The translations under genes and the position numbers were made by a program. A DNA stretch of 64,000 nucleotides from Stromatinia cepivora. Lineage: Eukaryota > Ascomycota > Leotiomycetes > Helotiales > Sclerotiniaceae. Location of the stretch: positions 620,001 through 684,000 of the forward strand of contig RCTD01000020.1 of the NCBI GenBank assembly GCA_014898415.1, read 5' to 3'. Numbering within the stretch: position 1 is the stretch's first letter; each line of letters opens with the position of its first letter. Of the stretch, positions 35,952-46,839 are shown piece after piece. The notes beneath the pieces were generated by a model, which searched no databases, was not told the origin of the DNA, and was given only the letters and a program-made list of their open reading frames with translations.

Positions 35952-38900
35952 ATGGGAAGGAATCGTGGGATGAGCATCTTGTCGCCAGGTATGGATGCAA
36001 GAGATTATAATGGGATGTCTGGAAGGGAAAACACTGTGCGAGACTGGGGAGAAAATGCTGCGGAGACATTGGCACGAAGATTCTCTCCGAGTGAGCACGA
36101 CGATTGCGGGGTCCTGGCCTGGATAGCACCATTCGCACAGTTACACCCGAACCTATCGAGGTAACAGACGACAACTTAAGCAGATTGGAGACTCCACCTA
36201 GACTCTTTCCATCTGTGCCGACTTCGCCGCGATCGATACCTGGCGGAGAAAAGCCTAAAGAACGGCGTCAAGGCCTTGTTTTCCATGATTCATATAGCAG
36301 TGATTCTATGGAGAAGCCCGTTCAAAGTACCATGAGCCTTCGATCTCGACCTCGAACATATACTGTAGATGCTACCACACGAAAGAGATCAGGCTCCGGA
36401 GGGGCTCCTAGAAATAGGCAGCGGATTGGTTCAATACACTCTACAAATTCATCATCATTTCATGATATTGAGCCGCGATCCGATGCTAACACTGCGGTTG
36501 GATATTTAACTACTTCTAATAGAAATGCATTGACTAAATCAGACTCTCTCAAAAAGGAAAAGGGTAATGGTAGACGATTGCCCAAAAAACACTCACGGCC
36601 GACCTCGCCATTTCAGGCATATGTAGATATACCTGCCATCGATTGTCTCCCATATCCTGTGTCTACTGGGGATGCAAAGAAAATATTGGGCCTTATGAAA
36701 AGTTTACGCGGTCATATGAGGGGTGAAGTCGAATATCAAACGGTAGAGCGGGGCCAGTGGTATAGGGGTATGTGCTATATTGACAATGTGAAAGGCTCTT
36801 TAATGTACGAGGACGATGATAAAGGACCTCTTCATATCGATGTAGCAACCGACCTCCGAGGGTGTAGGGTCAAACCGATTATGTACTCATTGGAAAGGCA
36901 AGTAAGGTGCCTGGAAATATTGAACCCTAATCTCGGCTTAGATCTTCGTCTTCTACCAAAGGATCCTGCCGAGTTCGATCCCTGGTTAGCGGCAATACTA
37001 CCGTGGCAACAAATCAGGCTGGCACCTTTTTCGCCAGGTCCGCTGAAATCGCCAATAGGACATCATGATGACAGACGGTCAGGCGTGGATCGACGCGGTT
37101 CCGCTTATAGTAACAAAGACTCAAATATCATCAAAGTAGCCAAGCTACTTTTGTGGGATAAGGGGCCTCCCCTATCTCCTGAGTCTATTTTAACTCGCCG
37201 TTCTACACGACATCTGCGTAACTCTGGACAACAATGGCGTAGGATATCCTGTATACTCCAGGACAATGGCGATCTCAAGATTTTGACAGAGAATGATGCT
37301 TTATTGCTTTCAGTCGTTCAGCTTCCACAACTGTCTCGAAGCGCAATACAAAAGCTTGACAAGTCGGTACTAGGAGAGGAATACTGTGTTGCCATTTTCC
37401 CACAGTACACATCTACATCTACAGACTTGTCCATATTTAGACCTATTTGTCTAGCATTAGAATCACGCTCGGTATTCGAAGTGTGGCTATGTCTCTTGCG
37501 GGCTTTCACAATCCCAGAAATATACGGTCATGATACTCCACAACAAATAGAAGAGCACGAAGAAGATGAGGAATCTTGTGAACGCTATTCTTCTTCAACT
37601 AATGGCATGTTTCGAATAGAGAAGTCTCTCAGCATGCGAATCGTGGAAGCTAAGTTTCGTAAACCTAGCATAAGGACAGAGGTACCTCTGTATGGCAGAC
37701 ACTCTGTAAGGCCAGAGCCAGATGGGGTTCTCGGTGACTATTTTGCAGAGGTCATGCTTGATGGTGAGGTTCGCGCCCGTACAATGACAAAATTCGAGAC
37801 TAGGAATCCATTTTGGCGAGAGGAATGCGAATTCACAGATCTCCCTCCTTATTTACCCAAGCTTTCGATAGTTCTAAAACGCATGGAAATGTCACAACTA
37901 ACCGTACAAGGATTCTTGTCAAGCTCAAGTGCCCCAGTGACGGACCAACAAGTGGAAATCATCTGTGGGGTGATTGAGATACCTGTTGACAAGCTGGAGC
38001 GGGGCAAGGATAATGAGGCATGGTGGCCAATTTTGTATCAAAATCAAGAGCAGGTTGGAGAGATGCTAATGAAAGTGCGACATGATGAAGTCGTTGTACT
38101 TCTTGCCAAAGATTATCAACCTATCTCTGAGCTTTTACATAATTTCAATAACGGGTTGACACTACAGATATCTCAAGTCATACCCAATAACCTCAGACAA
38201 TTATCAGAAATACTGATAAATATATTTCAAGTCTCCGGAAATGGATCCGAATGGCTAAAGGCCTTGGCTGAGGACGAAATTGATGGTATTGGAAAAGAAG
38301 CTCCAGCCAAACGACTCAGATACAGCAGGAGGATTGGCTCAAATGAAGTGTCCTTCACATCATTTGATCGGGAACAATCGGTTCGAGATATGGGGAAAAG
38401 TCTCAATACCGAAGCGAACCTCTTGTTCCGAGGAAACTCTTTACTGACCCAAGCCCTTGACTTTCACATGAGGCGAGTCGGGAAGGAATATTTGTCTGAA
38501 ATTCTAGGAGATCAAATTCGTACCATCAACAATATTAATCCCGATTGCGAAGTCGACCCATCCAGAATTGACAATGATGGCGCATTTGATAAAAACTGGG
38601 AGTCATTGATCGCTTTGACTACTGACGTCTGGAGGTCAATCGCGGATTCTGCAACTCGATGTCCACCAGAACTGCGACAAATCTTCAAATACATCCGCGC
38701 CGTTGCTGAGGATAGATATGGAGACTTTCTTCGTACTGTCGCTTATACTAGTGTCTCTGGATTCATATTCTTACGTTTCTTTTGTCCGGCTATTCTCAAC
38801 CCAAAATTGTTTGGTCTACTCCCGGATCATCCTCAACAGAAAGCTCAACGAACATTCACTTTAATAGCGAAGAGTTTACAGGCCTTAGCAAATTTATCAA

Positions 38901-40039
38901 GCTTTGGTCAAAAAGAGTCGTGGATGGAACCGATGAACAAATTCCTTTACCAGCATCGTCAAGGTATCAAGGATTTCCTCGATGCTATTTGTGCTATAGC
39001 CCCGGATCGCACAAATTTTGCAGTTCCTGCGTCGTATTCTACACCCATCACCATCCTCGCAAGACTACCGCCCACTTCCAGAGAAGGATTTCCCTCTTTA
39101 CCATATTTAATCGATCATGCAAGAAGCTTTGCCGACTTGGTCAAATTATGGTTAGAAGGAACTTCACAATCCATGACTCAAAGCCTCGAAGGGGATCTTG
39201 CTGAGTTCAACGATCTCTGCATAGCGCTCAAGAAGCGCACCGACGAATGCATACTTAAAGCCGAAGAATATGGTGATCGTGTTGCCGATCAAGTTTCTCT
39301 TCAATTCGAAGATATCGTCGAAGGTCTCCAATCAACTCACTTTCAAGAATCTCCCCAAATCCGCCCACTCCCTCCCCTACAGTCTCACCTCCAACCAGAA
39401 CCAGAACCCGAACATCCTGTCCTCACTCCCCCTTGGCAGGATTACTCCATGAATAACAGCAACGCCACAAGCATAAATAACACCGGCCAAACACCTCTCC
39501 GCGCCCCCGGCTCTGCTGGCAGCGGCAGTGAAAAAATAGGCCCCACTTCTAGTAGCAAGGAAAAGGAGAAGAAAGAGAAACAAAACTTCTGGGAAGCGAC
39601 GTTTGGGAAGGATTCAAAAAATCAAAGACCTTTTGCTCCACCGTTCGATAATAGCGCGCAACAATTAGGCATGCAAGCCACGAGTCCTCCTGGTGATAAA
39701 AAGGGATTGGCGGGATTCGGACTTAATAGACAGGAAAAACAAAGTAGGAGTTTTCTGGGATTAAGGAGGAAGGGGAAACCTGAACCAAAGAGTCAGGGGA
39801 GTGGAAGTAGTAATGATGGGGCTTATGAAATGGCGCCGGCGATTTTAGGAGGACAGGGGATGGGCATTAGACTTGATACGGGGGGGTGGATATGGGAGGG
39901 GAGCAGGGGGAGAGGGTTTAAGAGACGAGATTGTTTCGCCCACGACGGGAGGTTGGGGACATATGCAGAGGGAAGGGCGGGGAGATGGGGGCATGTTTTA
40001 GGATATGGGAGAGTCGGGGTGAAACTGCGAATGAGATGA
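35952..40039 (+). CDS. bud2: Ras-type GTPase-activating protein, BUD2/CLA2 family
   Basis: The main frame (from about 36104, 1311 codons to 40039) has no ATG at its 5' end. The N-terminus is probably supplied by the frame starting at ATG 35952 (MGRNRGMSILSPG to ARRFSPS). The two join if the G4 run at 36108-36111 were G5, or through a 50-bp intron 36091-36140 (GTGAGC to CACAG) that lacks a clear branch site. Domains: two PH-like regions (about 36750-37030 and 37180-37530), a C2 domain (about 37630-37990) and a RasGAP domain (about 38150-39130). The arginine finger lies in LFRGNSL (codon 38429), and FLRFFCPAILNP (from 38768) is the conserved GAP signature. The tail is low-complexity, and its frame may shift at the G7 run 39880-39886. 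Known role of yeast Bud2: switches off the Rsr1/Bud1 GTPase in polarity. The C2-plus-RasGAP order supports this family. Confidence 0.85.
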
Positions 40040-40682
40040 TCAAGGAGCAGAGGCAAAGGTAAAGGTAAAGAATGGAAACGAAGTAGGAAAAGAAGAAGCA
40101 GAGTACTTTTATTTTGTGATTAAATGGGTTTATATATCGCATTTATATGTCTATGTTTACCTATATATCTATATCTATATCTATCTATGAATATCTATTT
40201 ATGAATATCTATTTATGAATATCTATTTATGAATATCTATTTATGAATATCCATCTATATGATTCATATTCATATCTATATCCATATCCCTACTTATAAT
40301 CTACTCATCCTTTTGTGCTCGAGTATATATAAGATCTTATATATATATATTAAGTACCTAGTAAATCTATACCATATGGAATGATAGATACTTTTGTATA
40401 TTTTTGAAAATTTCATTCATTCATTCGTTTTTTTTATTGAGGAGCTAAATAACTGAAGAGCTGAAGTGATATCTACTACCTAGTAAGCTAAACGCTAGAC
40501 GCTAGATTCTAGAAGCGCGAGACATTTGAGTCGAGCATCATATGCTAATTAAAAGATTTCCCAAGCTGCAGTAACGCCGTCCATCATTCATGATATATCA
40601 TCGCTTTTTTTTAATAACTTTCCTTTCCTATCCATCCCTGCCCAACCATTCCATTCCATTCATTCCCTTATTTGCTACCAGA
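40040..40682. other. Convergent intergenic region between bud2 and cpr6
   Basis: Holds the 3' ends of two convergent genes and many TATCTA-type simple repeats. No gene seen. Confidence 0.6.
40187..40242 (+). repeat. Four perfect copies of a 14-bp tandem repeat
   Basis: The unit ATGAATATCTATTT is repeated four times exactly with a partial fifth copy, inside a wider CTATAT-rich region in the shared 3' flank of bud2 and cpr6. Confidence 0.95.
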
Positions 40683-42101
40683 CTAAGCAAAGAACTTGCT
40701 ATAAGCAGCCTTTTCCTTCTTAGCTCTCTCAGCCATACTCTTCTTCAAAGCCGATAATTCCTTAACTACAGCCGCATCTCCGGGAACCAATTTATTGGCC
40801 TCCTCCAAATCCTTTAACGCTTCATCATCATTCTTGAGTCCTATGTACGCGATAGCGCGGCGATACAGAGCTTTAGCCCTATCGGTATCCGTAATACCAG
40901 AAACAGCGAGAGCAGCGCTAGCGGCGCGTTCAGCGTCGGCAAAGTTCTTGAGTTTGTTATGAAGGAGAGCGGAGTTGCTGTTGAGGGTGAAGCGGAGGGC
41001 AGAGAGGGAAGAGGAGGTTTCCGGGGGAGAATCAGTTAAGTCTGGGTCTTCGTTGAGGTAGCGGAGACCTTTTTTGTATTTGTCAAGTGCAACGGGTAGT
41101 TGGTTGGCCTTGAAGGCGGTGTTTCCGTATGTCTTGAGGTCGGTTGCGATTTTGACGATTTCGGAGGCGGTTGGAGGGGCAGTCATATCTTCTGGAAAAT
41201 CTTTCTCATGTGAAATTTCTAGGTTAACCAATACTCCAAATGATCAAACAACAATACAAAATATCTATGTCGACGAAAGGAAAGACGGAAACAAAAGCTG
41301 GATATATCAAAAGAAAAACTATATATATGAGACGGTAAAGGAAGAACAGAATATTCAGAAGTTATGTCACATATAAGTTGGCTAGCTCTTGAAACATTTG
41401 AAGAAGGATGATTTAGAAATTGAAGTACCTTCATAAGTGTCGCCAGTGGAATCGGGTATCTTTGCATCGGCAGATTCGGCTTCGTCGCCGGTAAGCTCTC
41501 CACAGTCTGTGATGGTGACTTCCTTGTTCGGTTTGTCGCCAGCTTGGGTGGGCATATTCTCGACCTTGCGGACGATTGATTTACCGCTGAGGACTTGACC
41601 AAAGACGACGTGCTTGCCATCAAGATGGGGAGTTGGTACAGTTGTGATGAAGAATTGACTTCCGTTGGTTCCTGCAGAGGAATTTTTTAGTCTCATGTTG
41701 TACTGCCTTAATTGAGGAGCTCAAGAAGGATAGACAGTATACGTACCTGGACCAGCATTTGCCATTGAAAGCAAGAATGGCCTGTCATGCTTCTCTATGA
41801 AGTTCTCGTCGTCGAATTTGACACCATAAATACTCTCTCCGCCAGTTCCATTGCCAGCTGTGAAATCACCACCTTGAATCATGAATTGTTTGATCACACG
41901 ATGGAAACCAGAACCTTTGTAAGAAAGAGGTTTGCCTGTTTTGCCAACACCCTTCTCACCCGTGCAGAGGGCTCGAAAGTTTTCTGCAGTCTTGGGAGTA
42001 ATATCATCGTACAATTCAAAAGTGATTCGTCCTTGAGGACTTGTCCCAATGGAAATGTCGAAGAAAACTCGACTGCGGGGTTTAGAATCTGCGGCAGACA
42101 T
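40683..42101 (-). CDS. cpr6: Cyclophilin 40-type peptidyl-prolyl isomerase with TPR domain
   Basis: Three exons on the minus strand (42101-41747, 41671-41429, 41218-40683) give 377 residues. Introns are 75 bp (GTACGT to CTGCAG) and 210 bp (GTACTT to CCTAG). The N-terminal cyclophilin domain (about 8-175) keeps [33 protein letters not shown] and [12 protein letters not shown]. His stands where cyclophilin A has Trp121, as in CYP40 proteins, a substitution known to lower cyclosporin affinity. The C-terminal TPR region (about 215-360) includes [31 protein letters not shown] and [14 protein letters not shown], the groove that binds the C-terminus of Hsp90. Known role: Hsp90 co-chaperone and prolyl isomerase in the cytosol. 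Exon 1 begins at the only suitable ATG. The large second intron could have an alternative acceptor, but the joined frame is continuous. Confidence 0.93.
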
Positions 42102-42563
42102 TTTGTTGCTGAGGATGGTTTTTTTTGTGTGAGAGAGTAAGGTTAAGGGAGAATTGAATGGGAGTAGGAATTATGTATCGTACGCAAAACGAAGGAAGAT
42201 TTACAAGTTGTAGAGAGTGGTTGTCTGATTGCTTTTTTCTAACAATTTCAGCCCTCTTATGAGTAGAAGCTTCGAGATGGAGAGTTGGAATGTGGGGGTC
42301 GGTGTTTGTAACTTCCGACGTGAAGCTTTACCTAAAATGGAAAATGAGGCTATTCACGTGAAAGATTCACCTCGTCGGGAAGGAACCTTGGAAGATTTTA
42401 TTCATAGTATCTACTATGGTCTATTGAATATCTTTGTCTTGTGAATTGAATATTTTGCGAAAGTGGTAGCGCTGGCCATTTCGCTGGCCTTGCGCTTAGG
42501 GCTTCAACAGAGGTGACCGACCAAAGATCAGAGAATGCAATGGTCCGCAATACGCCAAATCGT
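42102..42563. promoter_or_regulatory. Intergenic region upstream of cpr6
   Basis: These 462 bp separate dtd1 from cpr6; both genes are on the minus strand. The stretch should hold the cpr6 promoter. I did not see a perfect heat-shock element, so any control by Hsf1 is not supported by sequence. Confidence 0.5.
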
Positions 42564-43442
42564 TCATGCCTTCTTCTCATTTGGCCTGGTTGACATTTCC
42601 AAAGTTACCTTGCAATATATTAGTATAGAAATATACACTCAAACTCAGGGTGAAAGAGGACATACTGGGCCATCATTCACCAGAGCCACTTCCTATCAAT
42701 CAAACATTTTATTAGCAGATGACCTAAAAAAATCCTAAACTGTGGTATGACCTACCATCATTGCCTGGAACACACCATCTTTGACTCTTTCTGACATATA
42801 ACCTTGTTGAACTTTTGTCACGAAAAGTTGATATAATTCCTTGGCCTCTTCCCCTCCCATAGCTCCGTGAAAGTCTGGCTTTGAACCTTTCTTCGTTGAA
42901 GCAAGCAATGTAAATTGTGAGACTGATATCATGGAGGCAGTTGTCAGTTTGTGAAACTTCCATGTACAATGGTGGTATTCAATTAATTATCTTCACGTAC
43001 CACAGAGAACTTCTCCTTGGATATCTTGTACACTTTGTTTCCACTATGGAGTATATTAGGACTGTTGTCAATTGAAAACATGAACTATTAAACAGCAAGG
43101 TGATGATGACTCAATGCCCAATATACATTGACAGAGAATGATTCTTCAAGATCCAAAAACTAAAGAGACTCCTCTTCCATACCCTACCACCATTTTCATC
43201 ATCCCATAATCTCATCTTCAAGACCTTTGCTGCCAATGATTCTGCATCTTTCTCTGTATCACCAGGAGCCACAGCAGCGAATACTAATATGCCTTTCCCA
43301 ATTGAAGATATCTGCTGCTTTTCTACTGTTACAGAAGCGGATAGGACACGTTGAAGTATAGCTAGAAAGAATCCAATGAGTATAAACTTAGGAGTAGGAA
43401 AAGAAGAGAGGGGTAAGGTTAGAAATGATACCTACCCTTCAT
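42564..43442 (-). CDS. dtd1: D-aminoacyl-tRNA deacylase (DTD)
   Basis: Six exons on the minus strand: 43442-43436, 43361-43183, 43043-43001, 42922-42756, 42692-42666, 42608-42564. They give 155 residues. The first exon is 7 bp (ATG AAG G), and splicing it gives MKAILQRVLSASVTV, the typical DTD start. All introns have GT-AG ends; branch-like CTAAT or CTGAC precedes the acceptors of introns 2, 3, 4 and 5. Family motifs are SQFTLLAS (the Ser/Gln/Phe/Thr active-site segment), KPDFHGAMG and, near the end, NDGPVTLE, the Gly-cisPro motif that gives chiral proofreading. If the last intron is ignored, the protein would end NDGPVCPLSP and lose the conserved Thr, which argues strongly for that intron. 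Known role: removes D-amino acids (and Gly from tRNA-Ala) from mischarged tRNAs in the cytosol. Confidence 0.93.
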
Positions 43443-44270
43443 GATTAACTACCTAGGAGGCAAATGACTTGTACTGAATAGACCCTTTTGATATCTTAAG
43501 CAGAATAAAAGACCATCTAGTACTTTTCTCGACAAATATTCCAAATATCGAAGTCGAACCCTGGTCTGATTGTTCACTGAAAGCTTAATTTTCAAGGTTT
43601 ATGATATCGATGTTTTGTTAGATATGAGAAAAAGGTCAATGTACCCAGGTATGGAATATGGTATATGGTATATGGTATATGATGCAATCCCCACTTGAGC
43701 ATTTCGTCGACCATAAACAATATCAACAACCTACATTGCAAGTTATGATTCAGAGGACTTTAAGATACTTCAATTGCTAATGCAGATATCATACCATATC
43801 ATATCAGATTTGAGAATTCATTTTCAAAAAATAACAATATAAATTCAAAAGCTTGCATGGCATTCTTTAATTTGGACTTTACCCTCCCCTCTTCCTCTCG
43901 TAAACATTTTCCCCACGTTCTTCTAAGGCTGCAGCTTGCGCAGGTAAGGTGCAAGCAAGCGAGGCTCTTCCCGCAATCTCACATCTCACCCAAGCACCAT
44001 AAGTCGCAACTTGGAATCCCCAATCCAAAATTCAGCGACAACTTCACAGTTTCCCACCACCACATATTCAACCAAAATACGCTTTCACTTGGTAGCAAGG
44101 TGATCTGTAGATTCCTTGTACTACCACCTTTTTTACAAAAGTCTCAAACCAGACATCTATATTACGCATGGGGTCAAATATTTGTCAAACAAAGCTAGCC
44201 CCTTGTACACAACAGCAATCACCAAACACCAACCCATCGATACATTTCTCCGTACCCCTCATAATTACAC
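43443..44270. promoter_or_regulatory. Divergent intergenic region between dtd1 and not3
   Basis: These 828 bp must contain both promoters. A short ATATGGTAT repeat occurs at about 43652-43680. No clear operator seen. The plus-strand frame at 43857-44198 is not recognised and is probably leader sequence of not3. Confidence 0.5.
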
Positions 44271-46397
44271 ATGGCGGCACGAAAAACTTCAACAAGAAGT
44301 CGACAAGTGCTTCAAAAAGGTCACTGAAGGAGTGGCAGAATTCGAATCAATCTATGACAAGATAGAACAGTGCACAAATGCTGCGCAGAAGGAGAAGTTG
44401 GAGGACAACCTCAAACGAGAGATCAAAAAGTTGCAGAGGCTCCGTGATCAGATTAAGACATGGGCGGCAAGTAATGACATAAAGGATAAGGGTCCTCTGT
44501 TAGATCATCGGAAATTGATTGAAACGGTAGGGCATCTATTTACTTTACTGTGGGGTGAGCTAAACTGTTGCAGCAAATGGAGAAGTTCAAGGCAGTAGAG
44601 AAAGCCATGAAGACAAAGGCATATTCGAAAGAAGGGTTGTCGGCGGCTGCGAAACTAGATCCTAAGGAGCGCGCGAAAATGGAAACGGGAGAATTCCTGG
44701 GCAATATGGTGGAGGAGCTTGAGCGCCAGATCGAGACAATGGAAGCCGAACGCGAATCGATATCAGCAACAATGAAGAAGGGGAAAACCCAAAGTGCCAA
44801 GGCCGATAGGATAGCAGAGCTGGATAATCTGACCGAACGGCATAAATTTCATCAAAATAAGCTGGAGCTCATTAAACGCTGTCTGGAGAATGGTAATGTC
44901 GAGGTTGACCAGGTTAAAGATCTTGAGGAGTCCATCAAGTACTATGTGACCGACAACATGAACGATGACTTCATGGAGGACGAAGAGATGTACGATGAGC
45001 TTAACCTTGATGAGGAAGAAGATAACTACGGCATGAATAATGATAATGATCGGGTGTCATCGCAAGACACACAATCGATACAGGAGGACATTCCAGATAC
45101 AGATCTACGATCGAATAGTTTACCTGGGAAGTCGAAGTCGGCTCCCGAACCACCTTTGGCTGCTGCACGAAGACCTTCTACACAACTGAAAAGCCCTCTT
45201 CCTTCGTTGGCCACTTTACATACTCCATTATCGACGCTATCAACAAATGGAAGTTCAAGTAACCTTATGAAACCGGCTGCGGTACCTACACGTGCCCCTG
45301 GGGAGACTTTGAAATATGCCTCAGCAGCGGCCGCCGCTGCTGCTAGTGATAAGAATGGCATTGCGCCTTTGCCACCTCCACCTGAAGCCCTTCCACCCCC
45401 CTCAACGTCAGCCAGCCACCCACCATTATCTGGAAATGCCGGACGAAGACCGAGTGTAACGGCATCTCCCACGACTATACATTCTCAAACCGCCAGTGTC
45501 AATCAGACACCTGTGACAAGATCCAGTGTTCCAACTACGGATACACCATCAAGTGCCCAAACGAAATCTCCAGCTTTGAGCCAATCAAGTGCGGCACCTA
45601 GTGGAGCAAGTGTCTCCCATCCAGTTGAGAAAATAGAAAATTCAAGACCAAATCTTTCGTCGACTTCGTCAGGAAAGGCTCCAGCCCTATCCAAGACAGC
45701 GGAAGGCAAGAGAGGTTCGTCAATTGCTATCCCATGTAACTCCAGTGCTAACAGTTCTATGCAAGCTGTTCCACCACAATCAAATGGGGTGTCGAATGGG
45801 CTTAAGCCGAGTACACCAGAGAATACAGAATCAGTATATCATCTACCTTCAGGGTTCCAGGACATGCTTCAATCTTTCGAGGTAATTCAAAAGAGTGCTC
45901 CAGATGCTTTGTCCACTGCATCACAGAGAATGCTGGCATCATCTCAAGCTAGTGGGCCAGGCATGCAAGACATATCATCTCCTCGAAGCTACAAACCAGA
46001 GACCCCTTTCAACACACCATCATATTACCCTCAAGATGTTCCCTCGGTGCTTGATGACCCTCGGTTGTATAATCGTATAGACGGAGAAACTTTATTCTAT
46101 GTCTTCTACTACAAGCAAGCCACATATCAACAGTATCTTGCAGCTAAATCACTAAAGGAACAAAGTTGGCGATTCCATAAGCAATATCAGACTTGGTTTC
46201 AAAGACACGAAGAGCCAAAGGAGATTACTGAGCTGTATGAGCAAGGGACATATCGTTTCTTTGATTACGAAAGCACGTGGTTAGTTTCACCACAATTTGT
46301 TCATTTCCCCAACACCGACTAACCAACTACATATAGGATGAACCGAAGAAAAGCGGACTTTAAGTTTACCTATAAATTCCTAGAGGACGATGTATGA
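44271..46397 (+). CDS. not3: CCR4-NOT complex subunit Not3/Not5
   Basis: Three exons (44271-44526, 44574-46279, 46337-46397) would give about 673 residues. ATG 44271 encodes MAARK, the conserved start of the family. The following [12 protein letters not shown] is in the next frame, so an A5 run (about 44281-44285) looks one base too long. Without that base the frame is continuous. Introns are 47 bp (ACG|GTAGGG to TTGCAG) and 57 bp (GTTAGT to ACATATAG, branch GACTAAC). Skipping the second intron would truncate the protein after STW. Domains: an N-terminal coiled-coil Not3 domain (about 1-230), a long Ser/Pro/Ala-rich linker with a poly-Ala stretch, and the C-terminal NOT box ([18 protein letters not shown] through [11 protein letters not shown] and [13 protein letters not shown]). 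Known role: scaffold of the deadenylase complex that controls mRNA decay and links it to codon optimality. Confidence 0.93.
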
Positions 46398-46839
46398 ATA
46401 TTGCTCTGGCGCCTATGGTATCTTTGGTTGGAGGATAGGTTGGCGCAGTGGGAATTGCTCAACCAGTATCTGGCTAAGCGGAATGACCTTAGTCGGCTTA
46501 ATAGCAAAAACTTTGCTCGTCTGATTTCATTCCGATGAAGTTTCTTAACTTAAGTGAAAATGTTTTCCCGACAAAATGTTTGATGATTTTGGTGTGACCG
46601 TTGCAAAACTGTCGCCCTTCTGGATCACTGACTACTAGATGCTTTTGTGTTGTATTAATGGATGGGAACATAATGGGATTGTCATTTACGCCAATTGATG
46701 AGTTGCATTCTTCAAGGCGAGCAAAAGGAGGAGACTTTCATAATAACCGAAAATTTGAACCGCCCTCTTGTCTAATTGTTCAACGTATCAATTTTCATAG
46801 TATCTATACATGAATGATCCTGATTGGTAGATCTGTACA
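46398..46839. other. Intergenic, 3' flank of not3
   Basis: No gene recognised. Confidence 0.5.

Noticed and set aside
41219..41428. Possible extra exon in the 210-bp intron of cpr6
   Set aside because: The flanking exons already join in frame between TYE and the FPED segment typical of the family. The intron is AT-rich with several stops.
42645..42665. dtd1 ending at the TGA after NDGPVCPLSP
   Set aside because: The sequence GTATGT at this point is a perfect donor, and splicing it restores the conserved NDGPVT motif with a good branch site and acceptor.
43530..43580. tRNA-like B box (GGGTTCGACTTCG on the minus strand)
   Set aside because: No A box at the right distance and no cloverleaf stems.
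45026..45709. Minus-strand frames opposite not3, including a 148-codon one
   Set aside because: They mirror the Ser/Pro/Ala-rich linker of not3 and have no independent support.
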